Assembly: GCA_903920835.1 (NCBI GenBank)
Contig: CAIXNQ010000190.1
Location: 1 to 5,621, forward strand
DNA from: an uncultured Bacteroidota bacterium
Lineage (GTDB): Bacteria; Bacteroidota; Bacteroidia; Flavobacteriales; Flavobacteriaceae
DNA: 5,621 nt
Reading direction: 5' to 3'
Below are positions 1 to 5,585 of the stretch, piece by piece. A program made the translations under genes and the position numbers. Position 1 is the stretch's first letter. Every line of letters begins with the position of its first letter. The notes below the pieces were generated by a model. That model was not told the origin of the DNA. It saw only the letters and a list, made by a program, of their open reading frames with translations, and ran no database searches.

Positions 1-598
1 ATTTTCGGCTAAAAAAGCGAGTCAAAAAATAGGTTACTTTCAACCGATGACCCTACTCGATATAGAAGCAATTCATAAAAACAAAGGAACGCTTGAGAAT
101 TTTAAAGAACTCAAAATTAGTTTTCCGTTTCAGACAATTTACTCCGACATTATAAAAAGTACGATTGTGCTGTTCATTTCAGAAATGCTCAGCCATTCGA
201 TTCACGAAGAAGAGAAAAACGAATTGCTTTTTGATTTTATGGAATCGGCTTTGATTTGGCTCGATAATCATAGCGAAACTGCCAATTTTCATTTGATTTT
301 TTTGCTCAAATGCACCAAATATTTTGGGTTTTATCCAGACCAAGCCACGCTAGATTTGTCTTATTTTGAGTTGACCGAAGGCTGTTTTTCTACTGTTCAA
401 GGACTTAGTTCGCTATCGAAATCAGAAACCGAATTGTTCAAGAAACTCATCAACCTAAAATTCAATCACGACAAGAAAATATTTCACGTTTCCGAACGAC
501 AAATTCTATTAAAAATCGTGATTGATTATTATGGTTTTCATTTGACCAATTTCAAAAAACCAAAGTCAGTTGAAGTATTGAAAGAAGTTTTTGAATGA
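1..598 (+). CDS. recO: DNA repair protein RecO, 3' part (5' end outside window)
   Basis: The reading frame is open from base 2 to the TGA at 596-598, giving 198 visible residues. The ATG at 47 is internal, because the codons before it read FSAKKASQKIGYFQP, which continues the RecO OB-fold region. RecO mediates loading of RecA onto SSB-coated single-stranded DNA and acts in the RecF pathway in the cytoplasm. Bacteroidota RecO proteins are roughly 240 residues, so about 40 N-terminal residues lie upstream of the window. Recognisable family stretches are HKNKGTLENFKE, the helical segment around SHSIHEEEKNELLF, and FHLIFLLKCTKYFGFYPD in the C-terminal helical domain. Only two cysteines are visible, so the four-cysteine zinc site of some RecO proteins is absent. 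The gene ends one base before the stop codon of the convergent pseudogene. Identification is by recognition of conserved segments; the C-terminal tail is the variable part. Confidence 0.93.
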   Translation, partial: FSAKKASQKIGYFQPMTLLDIEAIHKNKGTLENFKELKISFPFQTIYSDIIKSTIVLFISEMLSHSIHEEEKNELLFDFMESALIWLDNHSETANFHLIFLLKCTKYFGFYPDQATLDLSYFELTEGCFSTVQGLSSLSKSETELFKKLINLKFNHDKKIFHVSERQILLKIVIDYYGFHLTNFKKPKSVEVLKEVFE

Positions 599-599
599 T

Positions 600-889
600 T
601 TAATTCAGCAAACGAGCATTGCCACTTTTTGTGGAATCTGAATCAAATTTGGCTTTTCCTTTGTTTCTAATGGTGCTGTTTCCGCTGGCCTTTGCTATGA
701 TATAATCCGCTGCATTAACTATTTCATTTCCGTTGCCAGTAGTTCTGATGGTGGCATTTTTGCGATTAGATTTTCGGCTAGTACAAAACTTTCGTTGGCT
801 TTAATACTGGTGTTCGACGTTAATGAACCAAAAACGCTGCACGAAGCAATTGTTGTTGCTAAAACAAGATTAAGAAATACTTGTTTCAT
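600..889 (-). pseudogene. Frameshifted lipoprotein with head-GIN-like repeats
   Basis: On the minus strand an ATG at 889-887 starts a type II signal peptide, MKQVFLNLVLATTIASC, with lipobox I14-A-S-C17. It is followed by SVFGSLTSNTSIKANESFVLAENLIAK. This frame stops at 719-721 after 56 codons. A second frame, shifted by one base, takes over near 760 and runs to a TAA at 602-600. It encodes NATIRTTGNGNEIVNAADY and then IIAKASGNSTIRNKGKAKF, ending SGNARLLN. The two frames join naturally: LIAK-NATIR in the first repeat parallels IIAKASGNSTIR in the second. This puts the lost base in, or next to, the T5 run at 757-761. One added base would give about 96 residues. The repeats, with spaced S/T-G-N-G/S and I-x-A-x-A patterns, resemble the head-GIN (DUF2807) beta-helical fold of secreted Bacteroidota proteins, but the match is by eye. 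The function is unknown; if expressed it would be an outer-membrane or periplasmic lipoprotein. A sequencing error in the homopolymer is an alternative to true decay. Confidence 0.72.
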
Positions 890-978
890 TTTAATAAGTT
901 TTATGAAACTATTTTTTGGTTTCTGAATATTTGATAAGGCAAATGTGCGTTGAAATTCAAGACCAAAAGAGTCATATT

Positions 979-1013
979 ATAATTTGAGACCAATAAAATA
1001 GGTCTCAAATTAT
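979..1013. repeat. Perfect 13-bp stem-loop, possible terminator or operator
   Basis: The arm ATAATTTGAGACC (979-991) is exactly complementary to GGTCTCAAATTAT (1001-1013), with a 9-nt AT-only loop. The stem lies 80 bases downstream of the ATPase stop codon and about 90 bases upstream of the lipoprotein pseudogene start, both on the minus strand. It could therefore end ATPase transcription or regulate the pseudogene. Neither flank carries a proper U tract, so it is not a canonical intrinsic terminator. The stem is certain; the role is inference. Confidence 0.6.
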
Positions 1014-1092
1014 GAAATATGTAATTTGACAACAAATAGAACTAATGAAGTGCAGATTTTAAAGCAAAATCAAGTGTTCGCAAAGCGTTTTT

Positions 1093-2253
1093 TTAAACAA
1101 TAATAGCGTTATATGAGATTACGCTCCGACCGTCTGAAAAAGAATGATTATCGTCGCCGCCATAAATAATTATACCTGGAGTAGTGTTTTTTGAAAACGA
1201 TTGCCAGTCATAAATGTTTTTCCACCATTTTTCTTGATAAGTGCTGCCCGATTTAATTTCGACGGGAATTAATTCGCCGTTTTTTTCTATGATTAAATCA
1301 ATTTCAACACCGTTAATACTTCGCCAATAGTAGAAATTACAGTTTTCGATGGAGCTGTTTTTTTGTTTAAGAAATTCCAGAATAACAAAATTCTCAAAAA
1401 TTGAACCCTTTAGCGGATGGTTTTCTAGCTGATTTTGGTTTTGAATGCCCAACAAACTGCACAAAACACCAGTGTCGGTAAGATATAATTTGGGGCGTTT
1501 AATAACACGTTTGCCAAAATTTGCAAAATAGGGTGGCAATAAATAAACAATGCCTGCAGTCTGTAGATATGACAACCACGAAGCAACGGTTTTTGAATCA
1601 ATGCCCAAATCGTTTGCAATTTGAGAACTGTTCCATTCTTGACCCGCTCGGGTGGCAACTATTTTGATAAATTGCTGAAAAGCGATTAGGTTTTTAATAT
1701 TAATTAATTGACGAATATCTCGCTCAATAAAACTTTGGATATAGCTCGGAAAATAAAAACTTGGTGTGATGTTTTGAATCCATATTTCAGGAAATCCTCC
1801 TTTATAAATCAGTTCCCAAACGGGTAAATTTTTGCCATAATAATCAACCAATTCTTTGCTAGATAATGGCAATAATTCAAGAAAACCAACCCTGCCAGCC
1901 AAACTTTGACTGATGTTTTGGTTTAATAAAAAATTGCTACTGCCAGTAAGTACATATTTTCCTCGCTCGGTTTCATTGTCCAGAACTTCTTGGATATAGT
2001 TAAACAAGTTGGGCGATTTTTGAATTTCGTCAAAAATAGCTCCTGTTGATATATATTTTTTCAGAAAGGCATTAGGATCTTCTTCTGCTAAAATTTGCAC
2101 ATCTATATTTTCAAAATTGAGATAGGGTTTGTCCGGGAAAAGTATTTTGCAGAGTGTTGTTTTGCCGCTTTGTCTGATTCCCATTAGTGCAATGGCTCGA
2201 AATTGATTGCTGTATAACTGGATTTTGTTTTCTAACGTTCTGTAAATTATCAT
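1093..2253 (-). CDS. AAA_14/DUF4143-family ATPase with C-terminal nuclease-like domain
   Basis: This 386-residue protein has the full architecture of the AAA_14-DUF4143 family. The P-loop is G25-IRQSGKT32. The Walker B segment is GAIFDE at 71-76 (D75, E76). A sensor-like stretch TGSSNFLL covers 103-110, followed by the AGR motif at 119-121. A winged-helix region spans roughly 200-238 (SSQIANDLGIDSKTVASWL). The DUF4143 part contains YLTDTGVLCSLLG (257-269) and KGSIFENFVILEFL (282-295). It ends with GVEIDLIIE (315-323) and PVEIKSG (330-336), which read like the D and E-x-K positions of a PD-(D/E)xK nuclease fold. Length is normal and no key residue is missing. Family members are often present in several copies per genome in Bacteroidota and archaea, and their cellular role is not settled. 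The gene stands alone, with no co-directional partner close by. A TAnnTTTG box and a strong palindrome lie just before the ATG, suggesting its own regulated promoter. Confidence 0.9.
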   Translation of the reverse strand: MIIYRTLENKIQLYSNQFRAIALMGIRQSGKTTLCKILFPDKPYLNFENIDVQILAEEDPNAFLKKYISTGAIFDEIQKSPNLFNYIQEVLDNETERGKYVLTGSSNFLLNQNISQSLAGRVGFLELLPLSSKELVDYYGKNLPVWELIYKGGFPEIWIQNITPSFYFPSYIQSFIERDIRQLINIKNLIAFQQFIKIVATRAGQEWNSSQIANDLGIDSKTVASWLSYLQTAGIVYLLPPYFANFGKRVIKRPKLYLTDTGVLCSLLGIQNQNQLENHPLKGSIFENFVILEFLKQKNSSIENCNFYYWRSINGVEIDLIIEKNGELIPVEIKSGSTYQEKWWKNIYDWQSFSKNTTPGIIIYGGDDNHSFSDGRSVISYNAIIV

Positions 2254-2269
2254 TGTTCAGATATTTTTA

Positions 2270-2277
2270 CAAATATA
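2270..2277 (-). promoter_or_regulatory. Putative -7 box of the ATPase gene
   Basis: On the minus strand this reads TATATTTG followed by T, an exact match to the Bacteroidota -7 consensus TAnnTTTGY. It lies 16 bases before the ATPase ATG, so the predicted leader is only about 10 nt. No TTTG/TTG -33 box is present at the usual distance; that position is filled by the palindrome at 2280-2308. The promoter is therefore probable but not complete. Confidence 0.5.
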
Positions 2278-2279
2278 AT

Positions 2280-2308
2280 ACTTTTTCGGAATGGCATTCC
2301 GAAAAAGT
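2280..2308. promoter_or_regulatory. 14-bp-arm palindrome upstream of the ATPase, candidate operator
   Basis: The arms ACTTTTTCGGAATG (2280-2293) and CATTCCGAAAAAGT (2295-2308) are perfect inverted copies around a single G at 2294. The site lies 26 bases upstream of the ATPase start and covers the place where a -33 box would be for the -7 box at 2270-2277. A dimeric repressor or the ATPase itself (it contains a winged-helix segment) could bind here. As RNA it would fold into a hairpin with a 3-nt loop, but no co-directional gene upstream needs termination. The palindrome is seen directly; the operator role is inferred. Confidence 0.6.
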
Positions 2309-2567
2309 TTAAAAGCATATAATCTATCGATTAGAAAAATATTTTTTATCGTAATTTGATGTTGAGTACCTATAGTTTTTTATTTCAATATTTTTATCAC
2401 GCTAACTTTTATCTTTTGATGCAAAATTATTAATCGAACTCAAATAAACAACCCATAGTATCTTAAACCTCAAAATGTTAAAAATTTTATAAATCTGCAA
2501 TACTCACAAAATATTTTTTTCTGATAGCAGTTATTATATATGTTATTAATTTTTAAATTTAATTTAT
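2309..2567. other. AT-rich intergenic gap with no gene
   Basis: This is the rest of the 314-base gap between the divergent ATPase and coiled-coil genes. It is very AT-rich, with stop codons in all frames and no RNA gene or repeat that I can recognise. The promoter of the gene at 2568 should be here, but I find no convincing TTTG-N19-TAnnTTTG pair. The nearest partial -7 matches are TAGTTTTT (2373-2380) and TAATTTTT (2547-2554), each lacking the final G and a -33 partner. Confidence 0.6.
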
Positions 2568-3005
2568 ATGGATTTTACATTGGAGAATTTCGATTTCAAA
2601 GTAAACACTTTGACAACGGTAGCAGAAGTTGATCAACTGCTAGAGGAACAAGTACTTCAAATAAAAGAATTTGAAGTAAAATTAAGTAGCCGTGAGTTAA
2701 AATCTGACAAGTCAGAACACCGCAGCGAAAATTTAGACCAAGAAATTGCAGAAATGCAAGCAATTGTAACCTCGAAAGAAACTGAACTTGCCGTGTTAAC
2801 CCCCGGCACACGCACACATGAAAATGTGGCGATAGAATTAGATAGTGCAAAAGCCCGTTTAAGAAGATTAAATTTCCGCAAATCTGAAACCCTAAGTGCA
2901 CTTTCTCTGGTAGATAAAAATACAGATACGGGCGAGGCACAATTGCTTTTGTTGTATTACACCCGTTTTAAAGAAGCGTTAGAACAAAGAAAAGCAGCTT
3001 TGTAA
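2568..3005 (+). CDS. Small helical coiled-coil protein of unknown function
   Basis: I do not recognise a family for this 145-residue protein. It is acidic and highly charged, and almost entirely helix-forming. Heptad-like stretches occur near residues 17-42 (VAEVDQLLEEQVLQIKEFEV), 52-78 and 84-115. A break at TPGTRTH (78-84) separates the second and third helices, so a helical hairpin is likely. A final helix (122-145) ends EALEQRKAAL. There is no signal peptide, membrane segment or cysteine, so it should be cytoplasmic. The ATG at 2568 is the first start in frame and follows an AT-rich leader without a Shine-Dalgarno sequence, normal for Bacteroidota. The gene ends 28 bases before an intrinsic terminator, so it forms a single-gene transcript. 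Codon use and length support a real gene over its antisense shadows. Its neighbour at 3217 is another small helical protein, and the two may be functionally linked, but that is only inferred from position. Confidence 0.8.
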   Translation: MDFTLENFDFKVNTLTTVAEVDQLLEEQVLQIKEFEVKLSSRELKSDKSEHRSENLDQEIAEMQAIVTSKETELAVLTPGTRTHENVAIELDSAKARLRRLNFRKSETLSALSLVDKNTDTGEAQLLLLYYTRFKEALEQRKAAL

Positions 3006-3032
3006 TTGTAAAATAATTTAATTTCAAGGCAT

Positions 3033-3062
3033 AAAACACCAGCATTTTTCTGGTGTTTTTTT
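3033..3062 (+). terminator. Intrinsic (Rho-independent) terminator
   Basis: The arm AAAACACCAG (3033-3042) pairs perfectly with CTGGTGTTTT (3050-3059) across a 7-nt loop, and a run of seven T residues covers 3056-3062. It follows the 2568-3005 gene by 27 bases and should end its transcript before the repeat cluster. The A-tract on the left arm would also give partial termination in the opposite direction. Confidence 0.9.
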
Positions 3063-3072
3063 AGATTTAATT

Positions 3073-3184
3073 TGCGTCGCAAAAGTATGCGTCGCAAAAT
3101 CACAACGCATAAAAACGCAACGCAATAATGCGTCGTTAAATCTTGCGTCACAAAATGACAACGCATAAAATGACAGCGCAAATT
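3073..3184. repeat. Tandem pair of 56-bp units with eight TGCGT/ACGCA half-sites
   Basis: Units 3073-3128 and 3129-3184 align without gaps with 42 of 56 identical positions, counted by hand. Each unit has two forward TGCGTC half-sites 15 nt apart, then two inverted CGCA half-sites 15 nt apart. The cores lie at 3074, 3089, 3106 and 3121, and again at 3130, 3145, 3162 and 3177, with spacing 15-17-15 in both units. In unit 1 the half-sites nest into a symmetric structure: TTGCGT/ACGCAA outside, an 8+8 nt internal loop, then TATGCGT/ACGCATA around a 12-nt loop. Unit 2 keeps the plan with weaker pairing. The cluster fills the space between the terminator and the HTH gene start. A multi-site operator or a structured leader are both possible. 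Confidence 0.75.
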
Positions 3185-3216
3185 ACACTTGGATTTAAAA
3201 TTGAAAAAATACTTTT

Positions 3217-3741
3217 ATGAAAAATGAATTTCAAAATTTAGGTATTCAATTAAAGGAAATTGCAGATTTGGTATTGGTTCCAGAAACCACTTTACGGTCT
3301 TGGTTTTATAGAAAAAGTATAATCCCTCAGAAATTTTCCCATTATATTTCAGGTTTAAAAAATTATCAATCAAACCAAAAAGAAGAAGACTTAAAAACCA
3401 TTTACACAAAATGGGAAGCCAACAACCGAGCACTTCTAGAAACCCAAAAGGAAAAAGCGTTGAAGGAGTTGAAAGTGAATCAACAAAAAAATAATCTAGC
3501 ATTAGACCAGCTCAAACAAAAAGAAACCCGATTGCTCAAGCGGTTGCACCTTTCTGAAAATTATCCAAAATTCCTTAATGCCGATTTGCAAAAAAACGAA
3601 ATTCTTTTGTCGTGGTGCAACTTGATGTCACGCAAAAGTGCTTTTGATCTTGGCGACATTCGCCTAGCGATTCAAAAATTGGAAGAAAAAAAGGCAGCAT
3701 TAACCGCTCAAATTCAATATTGGGAAGGGGTTTTAAGATAA
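3217..3741 (+). CDS. Helix-turn-helix plus coiled-coil protein of unknown function
   Basis: This 174-residue protein opens with a likely helix-turn-helix at residues 11-32. LKEIADLV would be the first helix and PETTLRSWFYR the recognition helix, in the style of HTH_23/terminase-small-subunit domains (IA-x-L-x-V-x-x-x-T-x-R-x-W). The rest is basic and helical, with coiled-coil-like stretches at about 55-112 and 145-172 (IQKLEEKKAALTAQIQYWE). One cysteine is present (C134), and there is no membrane segment or signal peptide, so a cytoplasmic DNA-binding role is plausible. I cannot name a family. The ATG at 3217 is the first in-frame start, 32 bases after the 56-bp repeat cluster; no Shine-Dalgarno sequence is present. 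The protein may bind those repeats and control its own expression, an inference from position and the HTH. It is not in an operon with the glycosyltransferase, which has its own promoter 160 bases downstream. Confidence is high for a gene and low for any function. Confidence 0.78.
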   Translation: MKNEFQNLGIQLKEIADLVLVPETTLRSWFYRKSIIPQKFSHYISGLKNYQSNQKEEDLKTIYTKWEANNRALLETQKEKALKELKVNQQKNNLALDQLKQKETRLLKRLHLSENYPKFLNADLQKNEILLSWCNLMSRKSAFDLGDIRLAIQKLEEKKAALTAQIQYWEGVLR

Positions 3742-3900
3742 CGTGCATTTGCCCAATTGGATAATTTTTAAACTGCAGAATAATTGCATTTTATTTTTAA
3801 TTTGTTTGCCATTTTGGCTGTGTATATTGATAATCGAACTCAGGTTACGAGAAATGCAAACTCAAATTACATCAGATTTTGGATTGCTTCCACTTAAATA

Positions 3901-3931
3901 TTTGCAAACAATCAAAAATCGGTTACTTTTG
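3901..3931 (+). promoter_or_regulatory. Bacteroidota-type promoter of the sugar operon
   Basis: TTTG at 3901-3904 is followed, after exactly 19 bases, by TACTTTTG at 3924-3931 and then T. This fits the primary sigma factor consensus of Bacteroidota (TTTG, about 19 nt, TAnnTTTGY) at every defined position. Transcription should start near 3938, giving a leader of about 45 nt before the ATG at 3983. The position argues strongly that the glycosyltransferase starts at 3983 and not further upstream. Confidence 0.75.
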
Positions 3932-3982
3932 TTGCAGTTTGAGATGGAAACTAAAATAGATTTAAAAAATATTACTTCAAAC

Positions 3983-4912
3983 ATGAACCAACCCAAGATA
4001 TCTATCGTAAGTCCTGTTTATAGAGCCGAAAATATCGTTGAGGAACTGGTGCTCGAAATTGAAAAAGCAATGACATCGCTTGATTTAAATTTTGAAATAA
4101 TCCTTGTTGATGACCGAAGTCCCGATAATTCATGGCAAAAAATGAAAGTTCTCTCGGCAGCAAAACCCCACATTAAAAGCATTAGGTTGAGCAGAAATTT
4201 TGGGCAACACCCAGCAATCATGGCGGGTTTGAGTCAAGCAAAAGGTGAGTGGGTAGTGGTTATGGACTGTGATTTGCAAGACCAACCCAAAGAGATTTCT
4301 AAATTATATCAAAAAGCATTAGAAGGGTTTGAAGTAGTGAAAGCCCGTCGCAAAAACAGGGAAGATAGCTTTTTGAAAAAACTGTCATCAAAATTGTTTT
4401 CGGTGGTTTTTGGATTTTTTACAGAATCAAAATATGATAATGAAATTGCAAATTATGGCATTTACCATCAAAAAGTAATTCAATCGATTTTAAAAATTTC
4501 AGATTACATTAAATTCTTTCCGCTTTTTGTCGATTTTGTAGGTTTCAAATCAACCTCGATAATTGTTGAACATGCACCCCGAGCATCTGGAAAAACAAGT
4601 TATAGCTTTTCAAAATTAATCAGCCTATCCTTCAACACCATCATTTCGTTTTCAAACAAACCACTAAAATTGTTTGTAAAATTCGGCATGATTATTTCCA
4701 TATTATCCATATTTATCGGGACTTATTATATTGTCCAAGCATTTAGCAATAGAATTGAGGTGCTCGGATATACTTCAATTATTGTTTCAATCTGGTTCTT
4801 GTCAGGCGTAATTATCACTACCATTGGTGTGGCAGGAATTTATGTGGGCAAAATATTTGACCAAACAAAAAACAGACCTGTTTTTATTATTGATGAAATA
4901 AAAAATGATTAA
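3983..4912 (+). CDS. GtrB/ArnC-type polyprenyl-phosphate glycosyltransferase (GT2)
   Basis: This 309-residue protein belongs to the GT2 family of DPM1/ArnC/GtrB enzymes, which transfer a sugar from a nucleotide donor to undecaprenyl phosphate at the inner membrane. The GT-A domain starts ISIVSPVYRAE (6-16). It continues with ILVDDRSPDNSW (40-51, acidic pair D43-D44), SRNFGQHPAIMAGL (70-83) and the metal-binding D95-C-D97 in MDCDLQDQP. The RASGKTSYSFSKL segment (200-212) matches the family's R-x-x-G-x-S-x-Y element. Two membrane segments follow at about 229-253 and 263-288, then the typical RPVF near the C-terminus (298-301). The frame stays open upstream to a GTG at 3743. I chose the ATG at 3983 because it gives the usual family length, starts directly before the first beta strand, and lies downstream of the promoter at 3901-3931. 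An ATG at 3944 is possible but too close to the predicted transcript start. The acetyltransferase overlaps its 3' end, so the two are co-translated. The sugar it transfers is not determined. Confidence 0.9.
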   Translation: MNQPKISIVSPVYRAENIVEELVLEIEKAMTSLDLNFEIILVDDRSPDNSWQKMKVLSAAKPHIKSIRLSRNFGQHPAIMAGLSQAKGEWVVVMDCDLQDQPKEISKLYQKALEGFEVVKARRKNREDSFLKKLSSKLFSVVFGFFTESKYDNEIANYGIYHQKVIQSILKISDYIKFFPLFVDFVGFKSTSIIVEHAPRASGKTSYSFSKLISLSFNTIISFSNKPLKLFVKFGMIISILSIFIGTYYIVQAFSNRIEVLGYTSIIVSIWFLSGVIITTIGVAGIYVGKIFDQTKNRPVFIIDEIKND

Positions 4913-5585
4913 AAAACTCAACTGGGATTCTGATTTTTTTGAAATTGCTGTCGGCGAAATTACACCCGAGCAGTATCAAGCAACTGACGATTTTTCAAAC
5001 TTCGACTTGATTTATTATAAATCTAACCTGGCAAGTCAAATCGAAATCAACGGATTTGAAAATTCATTTTCAGAGACTAAAGTTGTTTATGCTAAAGAAA
5101 TTATTGCCAAAAAAAACCCAATTCTCGATTCTATTTTTTCAATAGACGACATCAAAATAGACACAAATCAACTCTATCAACTTGCTTTTGAAAGTGGTAA
5201 ACACAGTCGTTTTTTGCTAGATTCCAAATTTGGAACTGAAAAATTTAAAGCCATGTATCAATTGTGGATAGACAACTCTGTATCCAAAACCATTGCCGAT
5301 GATGTATTGATTTATGTTGAAAAAGATAAATTACTAGGATTTGTATCTTATAAAATTAATGGTAACTTTGCTCAAGTCGGATTAATTGCAGTTGATGCAA
5401 ATTCGCAAGGCAAAGGAATTGGGGGCAAAATATTGCAATATTTAGAGAAAAGATTACTTGAAAAAAATATAAATCAACTTTTGATTCCGACACAATTGTC
5501 AAACAAACAAGCTTGCTCGTTTTATGAAAAGCATTGTTATAAAGTTCATGAACAAATAGCAATAACTCATTACTGGAAAATATGA
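4905..5585 (+). CDS. wecD: WecD-like GNAT N-acetyltransferase (dTDP-Fuc4N acetylation)
   Basis: This 226-residue protein has the length and layout of WecD/RffC (E. coli form about 224 residues). That enzyme acetylates dTDP-4-amino-4,6-dideoxygalactose with acetyl-CoA to give dTDP-Fuc4NAc. The N-terminal half begins KLNWDSDFFEIAVGEI, like the LTWENAFFGV start of WecD. The GNAT domain covers about 85-224. Shared features are SRFLLD (101-106), YQLWIDNSV (118-126, compare YAQWIENAV), and the acetyl-CoA loop Q168-G-K-G-I-G-G174 after VGLIAVD. The C-terminal strand reads NKQACSFYEKHCYKV and ends THYW, as in WecD. The ATG at 4905 overlaps the glycosyltransferase stop by 8 nt (ATGATTAA), so translation is probably coupled. 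Its own stop overlaps the ATG of a WecE-like gene, and the natural WecE-WecD order of the pathway supports the call. An N-acetyltransferase for another dTDP-amino sugar, such as Qui4N, is the main alternative. Confidence 0.82.
   Translation: MIKKLNWDSDFFEIAVGEITPEQYQATDDFSNFDLIYYKSNLASQIEINGFENSFSETKVVYAKEIIAKKNPILDSIFSIDDIKIDTNQLYQLAFESGKHSRFLLDSKFGTEKFKAMYQLWIDNSVSKTIADDVLIYVEKDKLLGFVSYKINGNFAQVGLIAVDANSQGKGIGGKILQYLEKRLLEKNINQLLIPTQLSNKQACSFYEKHCYKVHEQIAITHYWKI

Noticed and set aside
1055..1094. Weak stems GATTTT/AAAATC and CGC-AAA-GCG followed by a T run near the end of the ATPase gene
   Set aside because: Stems of 6 AT-rich pairs and 3 pairs are too weak, and the T run is on the wrong strand for the ATPase transcript.
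2957..3181. Minus-strand open frame with repeated MRCHF and LRR-like residues
   Set aside because: It is produced by the 56-bp repeat units and the terminator read on the wrong strand, and it overlaps the 3' end of the coiled-coil gene. Its composition is not protein-like.
3073..3184. CRISPR array
   Set aside because: There are only two diverged units, no unique spacers of uniform length between identical repeats, and no cas genes.
3187..3217. Possible promoter with TTG near 3190 and TACTTTTA at 3210-3217
   Set aside because: The -7 box lacks the final G and overlaps the ATG at 3217, so transcription would begin after the start codon.
2920..3741. Idea that the 145-aa and 174-aa proteins are paralogues because both contain L-E-x-[RK]-K-A-A-L
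   Set aside because: The match is eight residues in low-complexity helical sequence, at different places in the two proteins, with no further alignment.
3743..3982. In-frame N-terminal extension of the glycosyltransferase from a GTG start, with a hydrophobic stretch (CILFLICLPFWLCILII)
   Set aside because: The family has no N-terminal membrane segment, the start codon is GTG next to the previous stop, and an exact promoter lies inside the extension. An AT-rich gap easily yields such hydrophobic codons.
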